DNA of 15,468 nt from Rhodocyclales bacterium (GTDB taxonomy: Bacteria; Pseudomonadota; Gammaproteobacteria; Burkholderiales; Rhodocyclaceae): assembly GCA_021286885.1 (NCBI GenBank), contig JAJTBM010000028.1:1-15468 (forward strand), given 5' to 3'. Position 1 is the first letter of the stretch. The number at the start of each line of letters is the position of its first letter. This document shows, in pieces, positions 6,484 through 14,729 of this stretch. The notes under the pieces are model-generated. The model did not search any database. It saw nothing but the letters and a program-made list of their open reading frames with translations, and was not told the origin of the DNA. A program made the position numbers and the translations under genes.

Positions 6484-7347
6484 ATGAAACCTTTCCCGAT
6501 TCCCGTGGTGCCGGTCGGCCCCGGCTCCCAGACCGACGAATCCCCCGAATACCTGGCCATGCCCAGCGGCATGAGCACCTTCCAGGCCCCGCGCCTGCCC
6601 GAAGGCGCCCGGCCCGAAGATCTGGCCCGTAGCGTGAGCATTCTGGAAGGCCTGCTGGGCAGCATGCGCGTCACGCCCCTGGGCGCCGCCGCTGTGCCCC
6701 AGGTGGATCTGGCGGGCGAAAGCGCCGGGGTGCGCGAAGTGCTTACCCAATCCTTGGGCTTTGGCGAAGTCTCGGCCTTCACCGTGGCCCCAGGGCGCTA
6801 CCGGGTGCAGGAAACCGCCTTCCCGGCCCTGTGGCGGGTGCTGGAGCAGGGCGAGGGGGGCGGCGAGGGGGCGCCCATCGTGGCCGACCGGCTGGTGGCC
6901 TGTCCCGTCCCGCCGGAGCTGTACGCCACCATGCGCGCCACAACCCTGGCCGAACTGCCGGTGCCGCCCCTCCAGCCCCAGATGATGAACGGGGAAGCCC
7001 TGCTTGCCGAAGTCCAGCAGCAGTCGGCCCTCTACACCCCGGGCAAGGCGGCTCACGTCATCAACCTGACCCTGCTGCCGGTGACCGAGGGCGATCTGGA
7101 CTACCTGTACGGCGCCCTGGGGCACCGGGAGGTGTCCATCCTGTCCCGGGGCTATGGCAACTGCCGCATCACCAGCACCCGGCTCGCCCATGTGTGGTGG
7201 GTTCAGTACTTCAACAGCATGGACACCCTGATCCTCAACACGCTGGAAGTGGTGGACATGCCCGACGTGGTGCTGGCGGCCCCCGAGGATTACCAGGACT
7301 CCATCGAGCGCCTGGGCGAATACATCGAAATGCTGCGGGAGGAGTAA
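6484..7347 (+). CDS. hupH: HyaF-family hydrogenase expression/formation protein
   Basis: This 287-residue cytoplasmic protein is a member of the HyaF/HoxQ/HupH family, needed for small subunit maturation, especially in air. Diagnostic features are the Pro-rich N-terminus (MKPFPIPVVPVGPG), the SRGYGNCRI segment, and WWVQYFNSMDTLILNTLEV in the C-terminal third. ATG 6484 is chosen over upstream in-frame codons because it follows AAGGAAG with good spacing and gives the family N-terminus. The gap to hupI is 6 bp, with GGAGG (7338-7342) serving hupI. Confidence 0.93.
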   Translation: MKPFPIPVVPVGPGSQTDESPEYLAMPSGMSTFQAPRLPEGARPEDLARSVSILEGLLGSMRVTPLGAAAVPQVDLAGESAGVREVLTQSLGFGEVSAFTVAPGRYRVQETAFPALWRVLEQGEGGGEGAPIVADRLVACPVPPELYATMRATTLAELPVPPLQPQMMNGEALLAEVQQQSALYTPGKAAHVINLTLLPVTEGDLDYLYGALGHREVSILSRGYGNCRITSTRLAHVWWVQYFNSMDTLILNTLEVVDMPDVVLAAPEDYQDSIERLGEYIEMLREE

Positions 7348-7353
7348 GCAAGC

Positions 7354-7581
7354 ATGAGCATGAGCGGCGGCTTTGAAGGCTCCTTCCTTGGGGATGCGAG
7401 CAAACTTAAGGACAGCGACCGGCTCGAATGCGGGATCTGCTGGGCGGTGTACGACCCGGCCCTGGGGGACGAGCACTGGGGCATCCCCCCCGGCACCCCC
7501 TTCGCAGCCCTGCCGGAACACTGGCGCTGCCCCCAGTGCGATGCGCCCCAGCACAAGTTCATGGTGCTCGCCGATGACTGA
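7354..7581 (+). CDS. hupI: Hydrogenase-associated rubredoxin
   Basis: This 75-residue rubredoxin binds one Fe through two CxxC knuckles: CGIC (26-29) followed by WAVYDP, and CPQC near residues 59-62. The Trp after the first knuckle, in place of the usual Gly, is as I recall it for hydrogenase-cluster rubredoxins (HoxR/HupI). An N-terminal extension of about 20 residues precedes the fold. It probably supplies electrons or protects Fe-S cluster assembly of the small subunit under oxygen. It overlaps hupJ by 8 bp. Confidence 0.95.
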   Translation: MSMSGGFEGSFLGDASKLKDSDRLECGICWAVYDPALGDEHWGIPPGTPFAALPEHWRCPQCDAPQHKFMVLADD

Positions 7582-8071
7582 GGCCCTGGCCGCCCTGGGC
7601 GCCCGGGTTGAAGCCCACTACGCCGCCGTCGCCCGGGGCGCCATGGCCGATCTGCCCCTGCTCAACCGGGCGCTGGGCGTGCGCCTGCTGGGGCTCCAAC
7701 CCTGGGAGGGCATGGCCCTCGGCGTGCTGGTGACGCCCTGGGCGATCAATCTGATGCTGCTGCCCGGCAGCGGCCCCTGGCCCGATGCCGCGCCCCTGTC
7801 CAAGCAGGTTTGGCAGTTCCCGAGCGGCGATTACCCCTTCGTAAGTGCCGGAGATGCGGGCTTCGGCCCCTACCAGAGCTGCTCGTTGTTTTCGCCGGTG
7901 CTGGAGTTTGAATCCATGGAAGCCGCCTGCGCCACCGCCCTGGCGGCTTTGCTGGCGCTGTTACGCCCGCCTATGACCTTGCCCGAAGCGCTGCCCGAGG
8001 ACGCGGCGCCTGCCGCTGAACCCAGCCGCCGCCGCTGGCTGCTGGGCCGGGCGCGGGAGGGCGGGCGATGA
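7574..8071 (+). CDS. hupJ: HybE-family hydrogenase assembly chaperone
   Basis: This 165-residue protein belongs to the HybE/HoxT/HupJ family. The hallmark block is GLQPWEGMALGVLVTPWAINLMLLP (about residues 38-62), followed by the FPSGDYPFV and YQSCSLFSPV segments. Family members are assembly chaperones for exported [NiFe] hydrogenases. The ATG at 7574 sits inside the end of hupI (8-bp overlap), and the frame upstream of it has no family similarity. The stop overlaps the hupK start by 4 bp (ATGA at 8068). Confidence 0.92.
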   Translation: MTEALAALGARVEAHYAAVARGAMADLPLLNRALGVRLLGLQPWEGMALGVLVTPWAINLMLLPGSGPWPDAAPLSKQVWQFPSGDYPFVSAGDAGFGPYQSCSLFSPVLEFESMEAACATALAALLALLRPPMTLPEALPEDAAPAAEPSRRRWLLGRAREGGR

Positions 8072-8907
8072 GCGCCACCCCGCGCAGCGGGGGCCTGCGG
8101 GTGTGCGCCCGCTGGCAGGAGGGTGAGCTGGACGCCTGGCAGGTGCAGCTGGTGCGCCCCCCCGTGGGCCGCGCCCTGGTGGGTTTGCCCCCCGAGCTGG
8201 CCCTGGCCCGGATTCCCCTCTATTACAGCCTGTGCGCCCACGCCCAGCAGGAGGCCGGGCGCCTGGCCCTGCTGGCGGCCGGATGTGCCCACGGCACGCC
8301 CCCCGAGGCCTGGCGCCTGTGGGGCGAATGCCTGCATGAACAACTCTGGCGCCTGCTGCTGGATTGGCCCGCCCAGTGGGGCGATGAGCCCTTGCGGGCG
8401 CCCTTTGCCCGCTGGCGCGCCAGCCTGGGCGAGCGGGCCTGCCTCAAGGCGGCGACGCGGGCGCTGTTGACCGAGCTTTTGCCCGATGGGCCCGAGAGCG
8501 GCTTTGTGGCCCGGGGCCTGGCCCTGCTCCAGGCCGAAGGCGCCGCCCCCGCCGTGGGGGCCGGGCTGGTGGCCCGCGCCCGGGGCGTGTTTGAACAACT
8601 GGCCGCCCTGGAGCAGGATCAGCCCTATCCCCTGGGCATGGATGGCAGCCCGGGCGAGGCCTGCGGCGCCGCCTGGGTGCATACTGCCCGGGGTGCCCTG
8701 CGTCACCATGTGCAGCTGGCCCAGGGGCGGGTGGCCGAGTGGCGGGTGGATGCCCCCACCGACCGGAATTTTGCCGACGAAGCGGGTATCGTGAAGCGCT
8801 TGCCCGTCTGGCTGCCCAGCCCGGCGCGGGCCCGCCAGGCGGTGGAGCGGGCGGTGCTCCTGCTCGACCCTTGCGTGCCGTTTACGGTGGAGGTTGTGAA
8901 TGCATGA
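8068..8907 (+). CDS. hupK: Large-subunit-like cofactor assembly protein HupK/HoxV
   Basis: This 279-residue protein is a degenerate relative of the hydrogenase large subunit and is believed to act as a scaffold for the Fe(CN)2CO unit before transfer to HupL. The L1 region survives as YYSLCAHAQQEA with a single Cys56. The L2 region survives as DPCVPFTVEV (Cys269 only), ending without a cleavable tail. The sequence is extremely rich in Ala, Leu, Arg and Trp. It overlaps both neighbours: hupJ by 4 bp and hypA by 8 bp. Confidence 0.9.
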   Translation: MSATPRSGGLRVCARWQEGELDAWQVQLVRPPVGRALVGLPPELALARIPLYYSLCAHAQQEAGRLALLAAGCAHGTPPEAWRLWGECLHEQLWRLLLDWPAQWGDEPLRAPFARWRASLGERACLKAATRALLTELLPDGPESGFVARGLALLQAEGAAPAVGAGLVARARGVFEQLAALEQDQPYPLGMDGSPGEACGAAWVHTARGALRHHVQLAQGRVAEWRVDAPTDRNFADEAGIVKRLPVWLPSPARARQAVERAVLLLDPCVPFTVEVVNA

Positions 8908-9241
8908 AATGTCGCTGGCGGAAGGTATCCGCCAGATCGTGGAAGACGCCGCCCGGGCCCAGGGCTTTCGCCGGGTGCGCTCGGTGATCCTGGAAATCGG
9001 CCAGCTCGCCTCCGTTGAGGTGGAGAGCCTGCGCTTCTGTTTTGATGTGGTGATGAAAGATAGCATCGCCGACGGCGCCACCCTGCGCATCGACACCCTG
9101 CCCGGGCAGGGCTGGTGCATGCAGTGCGCCTGTCAGGTGGATATCGCCGCCCTCTACGACCCCTGTCCCCGCTGCGGGAGCTATCAGGTACAGGCCGTGG
9201 GCGGCACCGAAATGCGGGTCAAGGAACTGGAAATCGACTAG
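8900..9241 (+). CDS. hypA: Nickel-delivery protein HypA
   Basis: This 113-residue metallochaperone inserts nickel into the large subunit together with HypB. It begins MHEMSL, where His2 and the N-terminal amine form the nickel site. The zinc knuckle is formed by CMQC (73-76) and CPRC (90-93). The start follows GGAGG (8889-8893) with normal spacing and lies within the last codons of hupK. The length is exactly typical. Confidence 0.97.
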   Translation: MHEMSLAEGIRQIVEDAARAQGFRRVRSVILEIGQLASVEVESLRFCFDVVMKDSIADGATLRIDTLPGQGWCMQCACQVDIAALYDPCPRCGSYQVQAVGGTEMRVKELEID

Positions 9242-9252
9242 CCAGGTGCAAT

Positions 9253-10284
9253 GTGTGCGGCTGCGGGGCCGGAGAAACCCGCATCGAAGGTGAAGCCCTG
9301 AACGACGGGCGTGGGCCTTATCGCTGGGCGCCGGTGGGGCGCAAGGGCGCAACCCAGGCCCATGGCCATAGCCACGACCATGCCCATGCCCATGACCATG
9401 ACCATGCTCATCCGCATGCGCATGAACACGTGCCTCCCCACGATCACCACAGCCCCCAGGGCCACAGCCACATCCACGACCATGGGGATGGGAGCGTCCA
9501 TTACGGCCATGGCCCGGCGGGCGCCCACGCCCCGGGCATGAGTCAGGCCCAGATGGGGAAGATCGAACAGGGCATTCTGGCCAAGAACGATGGCTTTGCC
9601 GACCAGAACCGGGACTGGCTCGCCCAGCGCGGCATTCTGGCCCTCAACCTGGTGTCCAGCCCCGGCTCGGGCAAGACCACCCTGCTGGTGCGCACCATCG
9701 AAGCCCTCAAGGGCCACATGGCGGTGAGTGTGGTCGAAGGCGACCAGCAGACCAGCTTCGACGCCGAGCGCATCCGTGCCACCGGCGCCCCGGCCCTGCA
9801 GATCAACACCGGCAAGGGCTGCCACCTGGATGCCCACATGGTGGGGCGCGCCCTCGACAAGCTGGCCCCGCCCGAACAAAGCCTGCTGCTCATCGAAAAC
9901 GTGGGCAATCTGGTCTGCCCGGCGGCCTTCGATCTGGGCGAAGCGGCCAAGGTGGTGGTGCTCTCGGTGACGGAAGGGGAAGACAAGCCCCTCAAGTACC
10001 CGGACATGTTCGCCGCCGCCCGCCTGATGCTGGTGAACAAGCTGGATCTGCTGCCCCACCTCAGCTTCAAGCTGGATGATGCGATTGCCTACGCCCGGCG
10101 CGTCAATCCGCGCCTGGAGGTGATCTGCCTGTCGGCCACCACGGGTGAGGGCTTCGCCGCCTGGACGGCCTGGATCGAAGCCCGCCGGGCCGAAGTGCTG
10201 GCCCGCCGGCAGCAGACCGTAGATCAGCTCCAGGCCCGGATTGCGGCCCTGGAAGCCCAGCTCGCCGCCCTCGGTCAAGGCTGA
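9253..10284 (+). CDS. hypB: Hydrogenase nickel-incorporation GTPase HypB (start unusual)
   Basis: HypB hydrolyses GTP to drive nickel insertion with HypA. From GTG 9253 it has 343 residues. Relatives begin M-C-x-x-C-G-C; here the frame reads AGG at 9244 where the ATG should be, then TGC AAT GTG TGC GGC TGC. The nearest usable start is GTG 9253, which keeps only two of the three N-terminal Ni-binding cysteines. Residues 37 to about 87 are a His-rich nickel store (21 His, mostly alternating). The GTPase core is complete: P-loop PGSGKTT (137-143), [13 protein letters not shown] (262-265), and the metal site Cys190-His191. The last 20 or so residues ([17 protein letters not shown]) look like a short coiled coil. 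An ATG at 9115 in this frame lies inside hypA and encodes no family sequence. Confidence 0.9.
   Translation: MCGCGAGETRIEGEALNDGRGPYRWAPVGRKGATQAHGHSHDHAHAHDHDHAHPHAHEHVPPHDHHSPQGHSHIHDHGDGSVHYGHGPAGAHAPGMSQAQMGKIEQGILAKNDGFADQNRDWLAQRGILALNLVSSPGSGKTTLLVRTIEALKGHMAVSVVEGDQQTSFDAERIRATGAPALQINTGKGCHLDAHMVGRALDKLAPPEQSLLLIENVGNLVCPAAFDLGEAAKVVVLSVTEGEDKPLKYPDMFAAARLMLVNKLDLLPHLSFKLDDAIAYARRVNPRLEVICLSATTGEGFAAWTAWIEARRAEVLARRQQTVDQLQARIAALEAQLAALGQG
9361..9515 (+). repeat. His-codon-rich repetitive segment in hypB
   Basis: Repeated CATGAC/CATGCC units encode alternating His with Asp, Ala, Ser or Gly, giving 21 His in about 51 residues. In other HypB/CooJ-like proteins such stretches bind several nickel ions for storage. 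The short DNA repeats are prone to length change by slippage. Confidence 0.85.
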
Positions 10285-10293
10285 GCGCGCCCC

Positions 10294-12645
10294 ATGGCCC
10301 TCGTTCCGCTGCCCCTCGATCTGGAGCCCATCGCCCGCCGCCTGCGGGTGCGGGGCATTGTGCAGGGGGTTGGCTTTCGCCCCTTCGTGTATCAGCTCGC
10401 CCTGCGTCACGGGCTGGCGGGCTGGGTGCGCAATGATGGGAACGGGGTGGAGATCGAAGTCCAGGGGCTGGCCCCGGCCCTGGGGGTGTTCGCCCACCAG
10501 CTCGAAACCGAAGCGCCGCCCCTGGCCCGGGTGGATGGGCTGGAGATGCACGACATCCCGCCCGACCCCCGACGCCGGGGCTTTGCCATTCTGGCGAGCG
10601 CCCCCGGCCCGGTGAGCACCGCCATCGGCCCCGATAGCGGCACCTGCCCGGCCTGCCTGGCAGAGCTGTTCGATCCGGCGGACCGGCGCTGGCGCTACCC
10701 TTTCATCAACTGCACCCATTGCGGCCCGCGCTACACCATCACCGCCCGGCTGCCCTACGACCGGGCCAGCACCAGCATGGCGGGCTTTGCGCTGTGTGCC
10801 GATTGTGGGCGCGAATATGCATCCCCCGGCGACCGGCGCTTTCATGCGGAGCCCAACGCCTGCCCGGCCTGTGGCCCGCGCTTGAGCCTGCTGGAGGCCC
10901 ACGGCCTGCCGGTGCTGAGCCGTGATCCCATCGCCAGCACCCTGGCCCGCCTACGGGCGGGTGAGATTGTGGCGATCAAGGGCCTGGGGGGCTTTCATCT
11001 GGTGTGCGACGCCCGCAACCCGGAGGCCGTGGCCCGTCTGCGCAGCCGCAAGCGGCGCCCGGATCAGCCCCTGGCCCTGATGTTTGCCGGGCTCCCCAGC
11101 CTCGCCCCCTGGCTGCGCTGCAGCCCGGCGGAGGCGGCTGCCCTGAGTGGTGCCCAGCGCCCGATTCTGCTGCTGGGCAAGCAGCCCGGCTTTGATGCGG
11201 CCTTGGCCGGCATCGCCCCTGGGCTCGACGAGGCCGGCGCCATGCTGCCCTACACGCCGCTCCAGTACCTGTTGTTCCACGAGGCCGCAGGCCGGCCCGC
11301 CGGCACCGCCTGGCTGGAGCAGCCCCAGCCGCTGGTGCTGGTGATGACCAGCGCCAATCCCCACGGCGAGCCCCTGGTGCGCGACAACACCGAAGCCCTG
11401 GCCCGCCTCAAGGGGATTGCCGATGTGCTGCTGGTGCACGACCGGGACATCCTGATCCGCTGCGATGACTCGGTGCTGCGCTGGCGTAGCGATTTGCCCG
11501 GCGGGCTGCAGTTTTTGCGCCGCGCCCGGGGCTTTACCCCCCGCGCTCTGCCCCTGGCGGGCGAGGGGCCGGCGGTACTGGCGCTGGGCGGCCATTTCAA
11601 GACCACCGCCTGCCTCACCCGGGGGCGCGAAGCCTTTGTCTCCCAGCACGTGGGCGGGCTGGATAACCCGGCGGCCTGCGTGGCGCTGGAAGAAAGTGCC
11701 CGGCATCTGATGGGCATTCTCCAGCAGCGCCCGGCCCTCATCGCCCACGATGCCCATCCCGATTACTACTCCAGCCGCTTAGCTCTCCAGCTGGCCGAAG
11801 AACTGAACGTGCCCACCCTGGCGGTTCAGCATCACCACGCCCACGTGGCGGCGGTGTGTGCCGAACATCGACTCGAAGGGCCGGTGCTGGGCTTTGCTGC
11901 CGACGGGGTTGGGCTGGGCAGCGACGGCCAGCCCTGGGGTGGCGAGCTGCTGCGGGTGGACGGGGCCGCGTGCGAGCGCATCGGCCATCTGGCGCCCCTG
12001 GCCCTGCCCGGGGGCGACAAGGCGGCCCGGGAGCCCTGGCGTCTGGCGGTCGCCGTGCTGCATGCCCTGGGGCGGACGGATCTGGCCCGTACGCGCTTTG
12101 CCGATGAGCCCGCCCTGGGCCCCGTGCTTGCCCTGCTGGACAGTGGCCGGGCAGGCACCACCACCAGCCTGGGGCGCTGGTTTGATGCCTGCGCCGGGCT
12201 GCTCGGCATCGTGCGGCGCATCAGCTACGAAGGCCAGGCGGCCATGCAGCTTGAAGCCCTGGCCCGCCGCCCGGGGTGCGTGCCGCCCTTGGAAGAAAGT
12301 TGCGCCAGCGCGGGCCCGATCCTGGATCTACGCCCGCTCCTGGCCCGGCTGATCCAAGAGGACGACCCGGCCCAGGGCGCGGCCTTGTTCCATGCCACCC
12401 TGGTGGATGGGCTGGCCCGCTGGATCATGCTCCACGCCCAGGCCGCCGGCCTGGGGCGGGTGGTGCTCGCGGGCGGTTGTTTGCATAACCGCCTGCTGGC
12501 GGCGGGCCTGCGCCTGCGCTTGCAAGGGGCCGGGCTGCAGGTGTTTGAGGCCTGCCAGTTGCCGGCGGGGGATGGGGGCATCGCCCTCGGCCAGGCCTGG
12601 GTCGCCCGCCAGGGGGCGGCTGCCGATTCGACAAAGGCGCCCTGA
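10294..12645 (+). CDS. hypF: Carbamoyltransferase HypF
   Basis: HypF (783 residues) uses carbamoyl phosphate and ATP to carbamoylate the C-terminal Cys of HypE, the first step in making the cyanide ligands. Domains in order: acylphosphatase (RGIVQGVGFRPF, catalytic Arg29 and Asn47); two zinc fingers starting CPAC at 118-121 with CTHC, CADC and CPAC following; a YrdC-like nucleotide-binding domain (about 205-395, AIKGLGGFHL and MTSANPHGEPL); and a Kae1-like domain with HHHAH at 513-517, ADGVGLGSDG and GGCLHNRLL. It starts 9 bp after hypB with no strong ribosome site and is followed by 39 bp to hypC. Confidence 0.97.
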   Translation: MALVPLPLDLEPIARRLRVRGIVQGVGFRPFVYQLALRHGLAGWVRNDGNGVEIEVQGLAPALGVFAHQLETEAPPLARVDGLEMHDIPPDPRRRGFAILASAPGPVSTAIGPDSGTCPACLAELFDPADRRWRYPFINCTHCGPRYTITARLPYDRASTSMAGFALCADCGREYASPGDRRFHAEPNACPACGPRLSLLEAHGLPVLSRDPIASTLARLRAGEIVAIKGLGGFHLVCDARNPEAVARLRSRKRRPDQPLALMFAGLPSLAPWLRCSPAEAAALSGAQRPILLLGKQPGFDAALAGIAPGLDEAGAMLPYTPLQYLLFHEAAGRPAGTAWLEQPQPLVLVMTSANPHGEPLVRDNTEALARLKGIADVLLVHDRDILIRCDDSVLRWRSDLPGGLQFLRRARGFTPRALPLAGEGPAVLALGGHFKTTACLTRGREAFVSQHVGGLDNPAACVALEESARHLMGILQQRPALIAHDAHPDYYSSRLALQLAEELNVPTLAVQHHHAHVAAVCAEHRLEGPVLGFAADGVGLGSDGQPWGGELLRVDGAACERIGHLAPLALPGGDKAAREPWRLAVAVLHALGRTDLARTRFADEPALGPVLALLDSGRAGTTTSLGRWFDACAGLLGIVRRISYEGQAAMQLEALARRPGCVPPLEESCASAGPILDLRPLLARLIQEDDPAQGAALFHATLVDGLARWIMLHAQAAGLGRVVLAGGCLHNRLLAAGLRLRLQGAGLQVFEACQLPAGDGGIALGQAWVARQGAAADSTKAP

Positions 12646-12684
12646 AGCGGGCGTCAAATACTCCAAACCAAGGAAAACTGCGCT

Positions 12685-12936
12685 ATGTGTCTCGCCATTC
12701 CGACCCGCGTGGTCGAACTGCTGCCCGATCACCAGGCCCTCGTGGATCTGGGCGGGGTTCGCAAGGCCATCTCCCTCGAATTGGTCGATGGGGTGGTGGT
12801 GGGGGATTACGTCATCCTCCATGTGGGCTATGCCCTCACCCGGCTGGACCCGGAAGAGGCCCGCCAGACCCTGGCGCTGATGGCCGAGGCCGGCCTGTTG
12901 GAACAAGCCCTGGGCGATGCCCGGGAAGGGGCGTGA
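12685..12936 (+). CDS. hypC: Hydrogenase maturation chaperone HypC
   Basis: This 83-residue protein forms the HypC-HypD complex on which Fe(CN)2CO is built and carries it to the large subunit. It begins MCLAIP with the essential Cys2, and has the conserved VILHVGYAL segment (His46) that the HupF paralogue lacks. An AAGGAAAA ribosome site lies about 10 nt before the ATG. The stop is 1 bp before the hypD ATG. Confidence 0.96.
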   Translation: MCLAIPTRVVELLPDHQALVDLGGVRKAISLELVDGVVVGDYVILHVGYALTRLDPEEARQTLALMAEAGLLEQALGDAREGA

Positions 12937-12937
12937 A

Positions 12938-14086
12938 ATGAAATACATCGACGAATTCCGCGACGGGGAACTGGCCAAGGGCATCGCCGCCGCCATCCGG
13001 CGCGAAGCCCGACCCGAACAGCGCTACGCCTTCATGGAGTTCTGCGGCGGCCACACCCACGCCATCTCCCGCTACGGCGTGGCCGACCTGCTGCCGCCTG
13101 AGGTGCGCATGATCCACGGCCCCGGCTGCCCGGTGTGCGTGCTGCCCATCGGCCGCATCGACCAGGCGATCCGCCTCGCGCTGGACGAGGGCGTCACGGT
13201 GTGCACCTACGGCGACACCCTGCGCGTGCCGGCTTCCGAAGGCCTGTCGATGCTCCGTGCCCGCGCCCGCGGCGCCGACATCCGGATGATCTACTCGGCC
13301 GCCGACGCGCTGGCGCTGGCTCAGCGGGAGCCCGACCGCCAGGTGGTGTTCTTCGCCATCGGCTTCGAGACCACCACCCCGCCCACCGCGCTGGTGATCC
13401 GCCAGGCGGCGGCGCTCGGGCTCACCAACTTCTCGGTGCTGTGCTGCCACGTGCTCACCCCGTCGGCGATCACCGCGATCCTCGAATCCCCCGAGGTGCG
13501 CGAGCTGGGCACGGTGCCGCTGGATGGCTTCATCGGCCCCGCCCACGTCAGCACCATCATCGGCAGCCGGCCCTACGCCCACTTCGCCGAGGAATACCGC
13601 AAGCCGGTGGTGATCGCCGGCTTCGAGCCGCTCGACGTGATGCAGGCGATCCGCATGCTGGTGCGCCAGGTGAACGACGGCCGCGCCGAGATCGAAAACG
13701 AATTTACCCGTGCCGTCACGCCCGACGGCAACCGCAAGGCGCAGGCGCTGGTCGCCGAGGTCTTCGAAGTGCGCGAGGAATTCGAATGGCGCGGTCTCGG
13801 CACGGTGCCCGCCAGCGCGCTGCGCCTGCGTCCGGCCTACGCGCAGTTCGACGCCGAATTGCGTTTTCCGGTGCCCTACGCCGCGGTGCCCGATCACAAG
13901 GCCTGCGAATGCGGCGCCATCCTGCGCGGCGTCAAGCGGCCGCAGGACTGCAAGCTGTTCGGCACGGTATGCACGCCGGAAAACCCGGTCGGCTCGTGCA
14001 TGGTCAGTTCGGAAGGCGCCTGCGCGGCGCATTACACCTATGGCCGCTATCGTGATGTGGCCGGTGGGACGGCGAGCCAGGCATGA
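12938..14086 (+). CDS. hypD: Hydrogenase maturation Fe-S protein HypD
   Basis: HypD (382 residues) is the scaffold on which iron receives cyanide and CO. Hallmarks are FCGGHTHAI (Cys36), GPGCPVCV (Cys64, Cys67), the GFETTTPPTA block, and the C-terminal [4Fe-4S] region (CECG at 323-326, then Cys in KRPQDCKLF, TVCTP, GSCM and GACAAH). ATG 12938 is preferred over the earlier in-frame ATG 12917 because family proteins begin MKYIDEFRD and it follows GGGAAGGGG (12923-12931). Alanine codons change from mostly GCC to a GCG-rich mix after about 13160, inside this gene. The next hyp gene is displaced by a small membrane-protein gene. Confidence 0.96.
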   Translation: MKYIDEFRDGELAKGIAAAIRREARPEQRYAFMEFCGGHTHAISRYGVADLLPPEVRMIHGPGCPVCVLPIGRIDQAIRLALDEGVTVCTYGDTLRVPASEGLSMLRARARGADIRMIYSAADALALAQREPDRQVVFFAIGFETTTPPTALVIRQAAALGLTNFSVLCCHVLTPSAITAILESPEVRELGTVPLDGFIGPAHVSTIIGSRPYAHFAEEYRKPVVIAGFEPLDVMQAIRMLVRQVNDGRAEIENEFTRAVTPDGNRKAQALVAEVFEVREEFEWRGLGTVPASALRLRPAYAQFDAELRFPVPYAAVPDHKACECGAILRGVKRPQDCKLFGTVCTPENPVGSCMVSSEGACAAHYTYGRYRDVAGGTASQA

Positions 14087-14100
14087 GCGGCCTGTTTGGG

Positions 14101-14159
14101 CAAAAGCCGGTTAACGGTCGGGAAAGTGCCGGAAATTTCCCTGAAATGGCAGGCTTTTG
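14101..14159. repeat. Inverted repeat and palindrome in the hypD-downstream gap
   Basis: The 97-bp gap after hypD contains CAAAAGCC (14101-14108) and its complement GGCTTTTG (14152-14159). Between them lies the 10-bp palindrome GGAAATTTCC (14131-14140). There is no U-tract in a position typical of a terminator. It may be an operator, an mRNA structure, or the scar of the insertion that separates hypD from hypE. Confidence 0.4.
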
Positions 14160-14183
14160 TGACGGACGCCGTGGAGTCCGGGC

Positions 14184-14729
14184 GTGAGCGAGCATGATGA
14201 TCTGTTTCCCGATGGTGCTCCGGTTGCGCCGGGCTTGGCCGCCTGCCTCGGCCTGACTGGCGCCTGGCTGGCGATCCTGTTCCTGCGCTGGTATTCCGGC
14301 GAGGGCTGGGTGCCGGTGCTCGACAGTTTCAATCTGGCGCTGCACGAGGCCGGGCATCCGCTGGTTGGTGTGTTCAGCAACCGCCTGATGGTTTACGGCG
14401 GGACGCTGTTCCAGCTGCTGTTTCCGCTGCTCGTCGTGCACCATTTCCGACGACGCGGCGAAATGGCCGGCATGGCGGTCGGCGGGCTGTGGCTGGGCGA
14501 GAACCTGCTCAATATCGGGCGCTACATGAGCGACGCCCGCGCCCAGGTGTTGCCGCTGGTCGGTGGCGGCGAACATGACTGGACGGAAATTTTCGGCCGC
14601 TGGGGTGTCCTCGCGGGCGATGTCAAAATCGGCGGGGCGACGGCCGGACTCGGTCACCTGCTGATGCTCGCCGCGGTGCTCTGGTTGTGGCGCCGGCGAC
14701 AGGAATACGGAAAGGCGGAAAAGCAATGA
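14184..14729 (+). CDS. Small membrane protein with HEAGH metalloprotease-like motif
   Basis: This protein has 181 residues from GTG 14184; a GTGGAG site lies about 8 nt upstream and there is no in-frame ATG before residue 69. HEAGH at 54-58 is an HExxH zinc-protease signature, in FNLALHEAGHPLVGVF, reminiscent of M50 site-2-type intramembrane proteases. Further candidate metal ligands sit at GGGEHDW (130-133). Hydrophobic segments lie near 18-35, 73-86, 95-112 and 152-169, giving about four membrane helices. I do not recognise it as a standard hydrogenase gene. It is co-directional with hypD and hypE, and its stop overlaps the hypE start (ATGA at 14726), so it is translated with the hyp operon. 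Protease activity is inferred from the motif alone. Confidence 0.8.
   Translation: MSEHDDLFPDGAPVAPGLAACLGLTGAWLAILFLRWYSGEGWVPVLDSFNLALHEAGHPLVGVFSNRLMVYGGTLFQLLFPLLVVHHFRRRGEMAGMAVGGLWLGENLLNIGRYMSDARAQVLPLVGGGEHDWTEIFGRWGVLAGDVKIGGATAGLGHLLMLAAVLWLWRRRQEYGKAEKQ

Noticed and set aside
9115..9252. ATG 9115 as the hypB start
   Set aside because: It lies deep inside hypA, and the encoded Arg-rich stretch is an out-of-frame reading of hypA.
9238..10902. Minus-strand open frame (554 codons) opposite hypB and hypF
   Set aside because: It has low-complexity composition, mirrors the His-rich region, and shows no family features; it is antisense to two certain genes.
12836..14032. Minus-strand open frame opposite hypD
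   Set aside because: It is a His/Arg/Gly-rich shadow of hypD with no domain.
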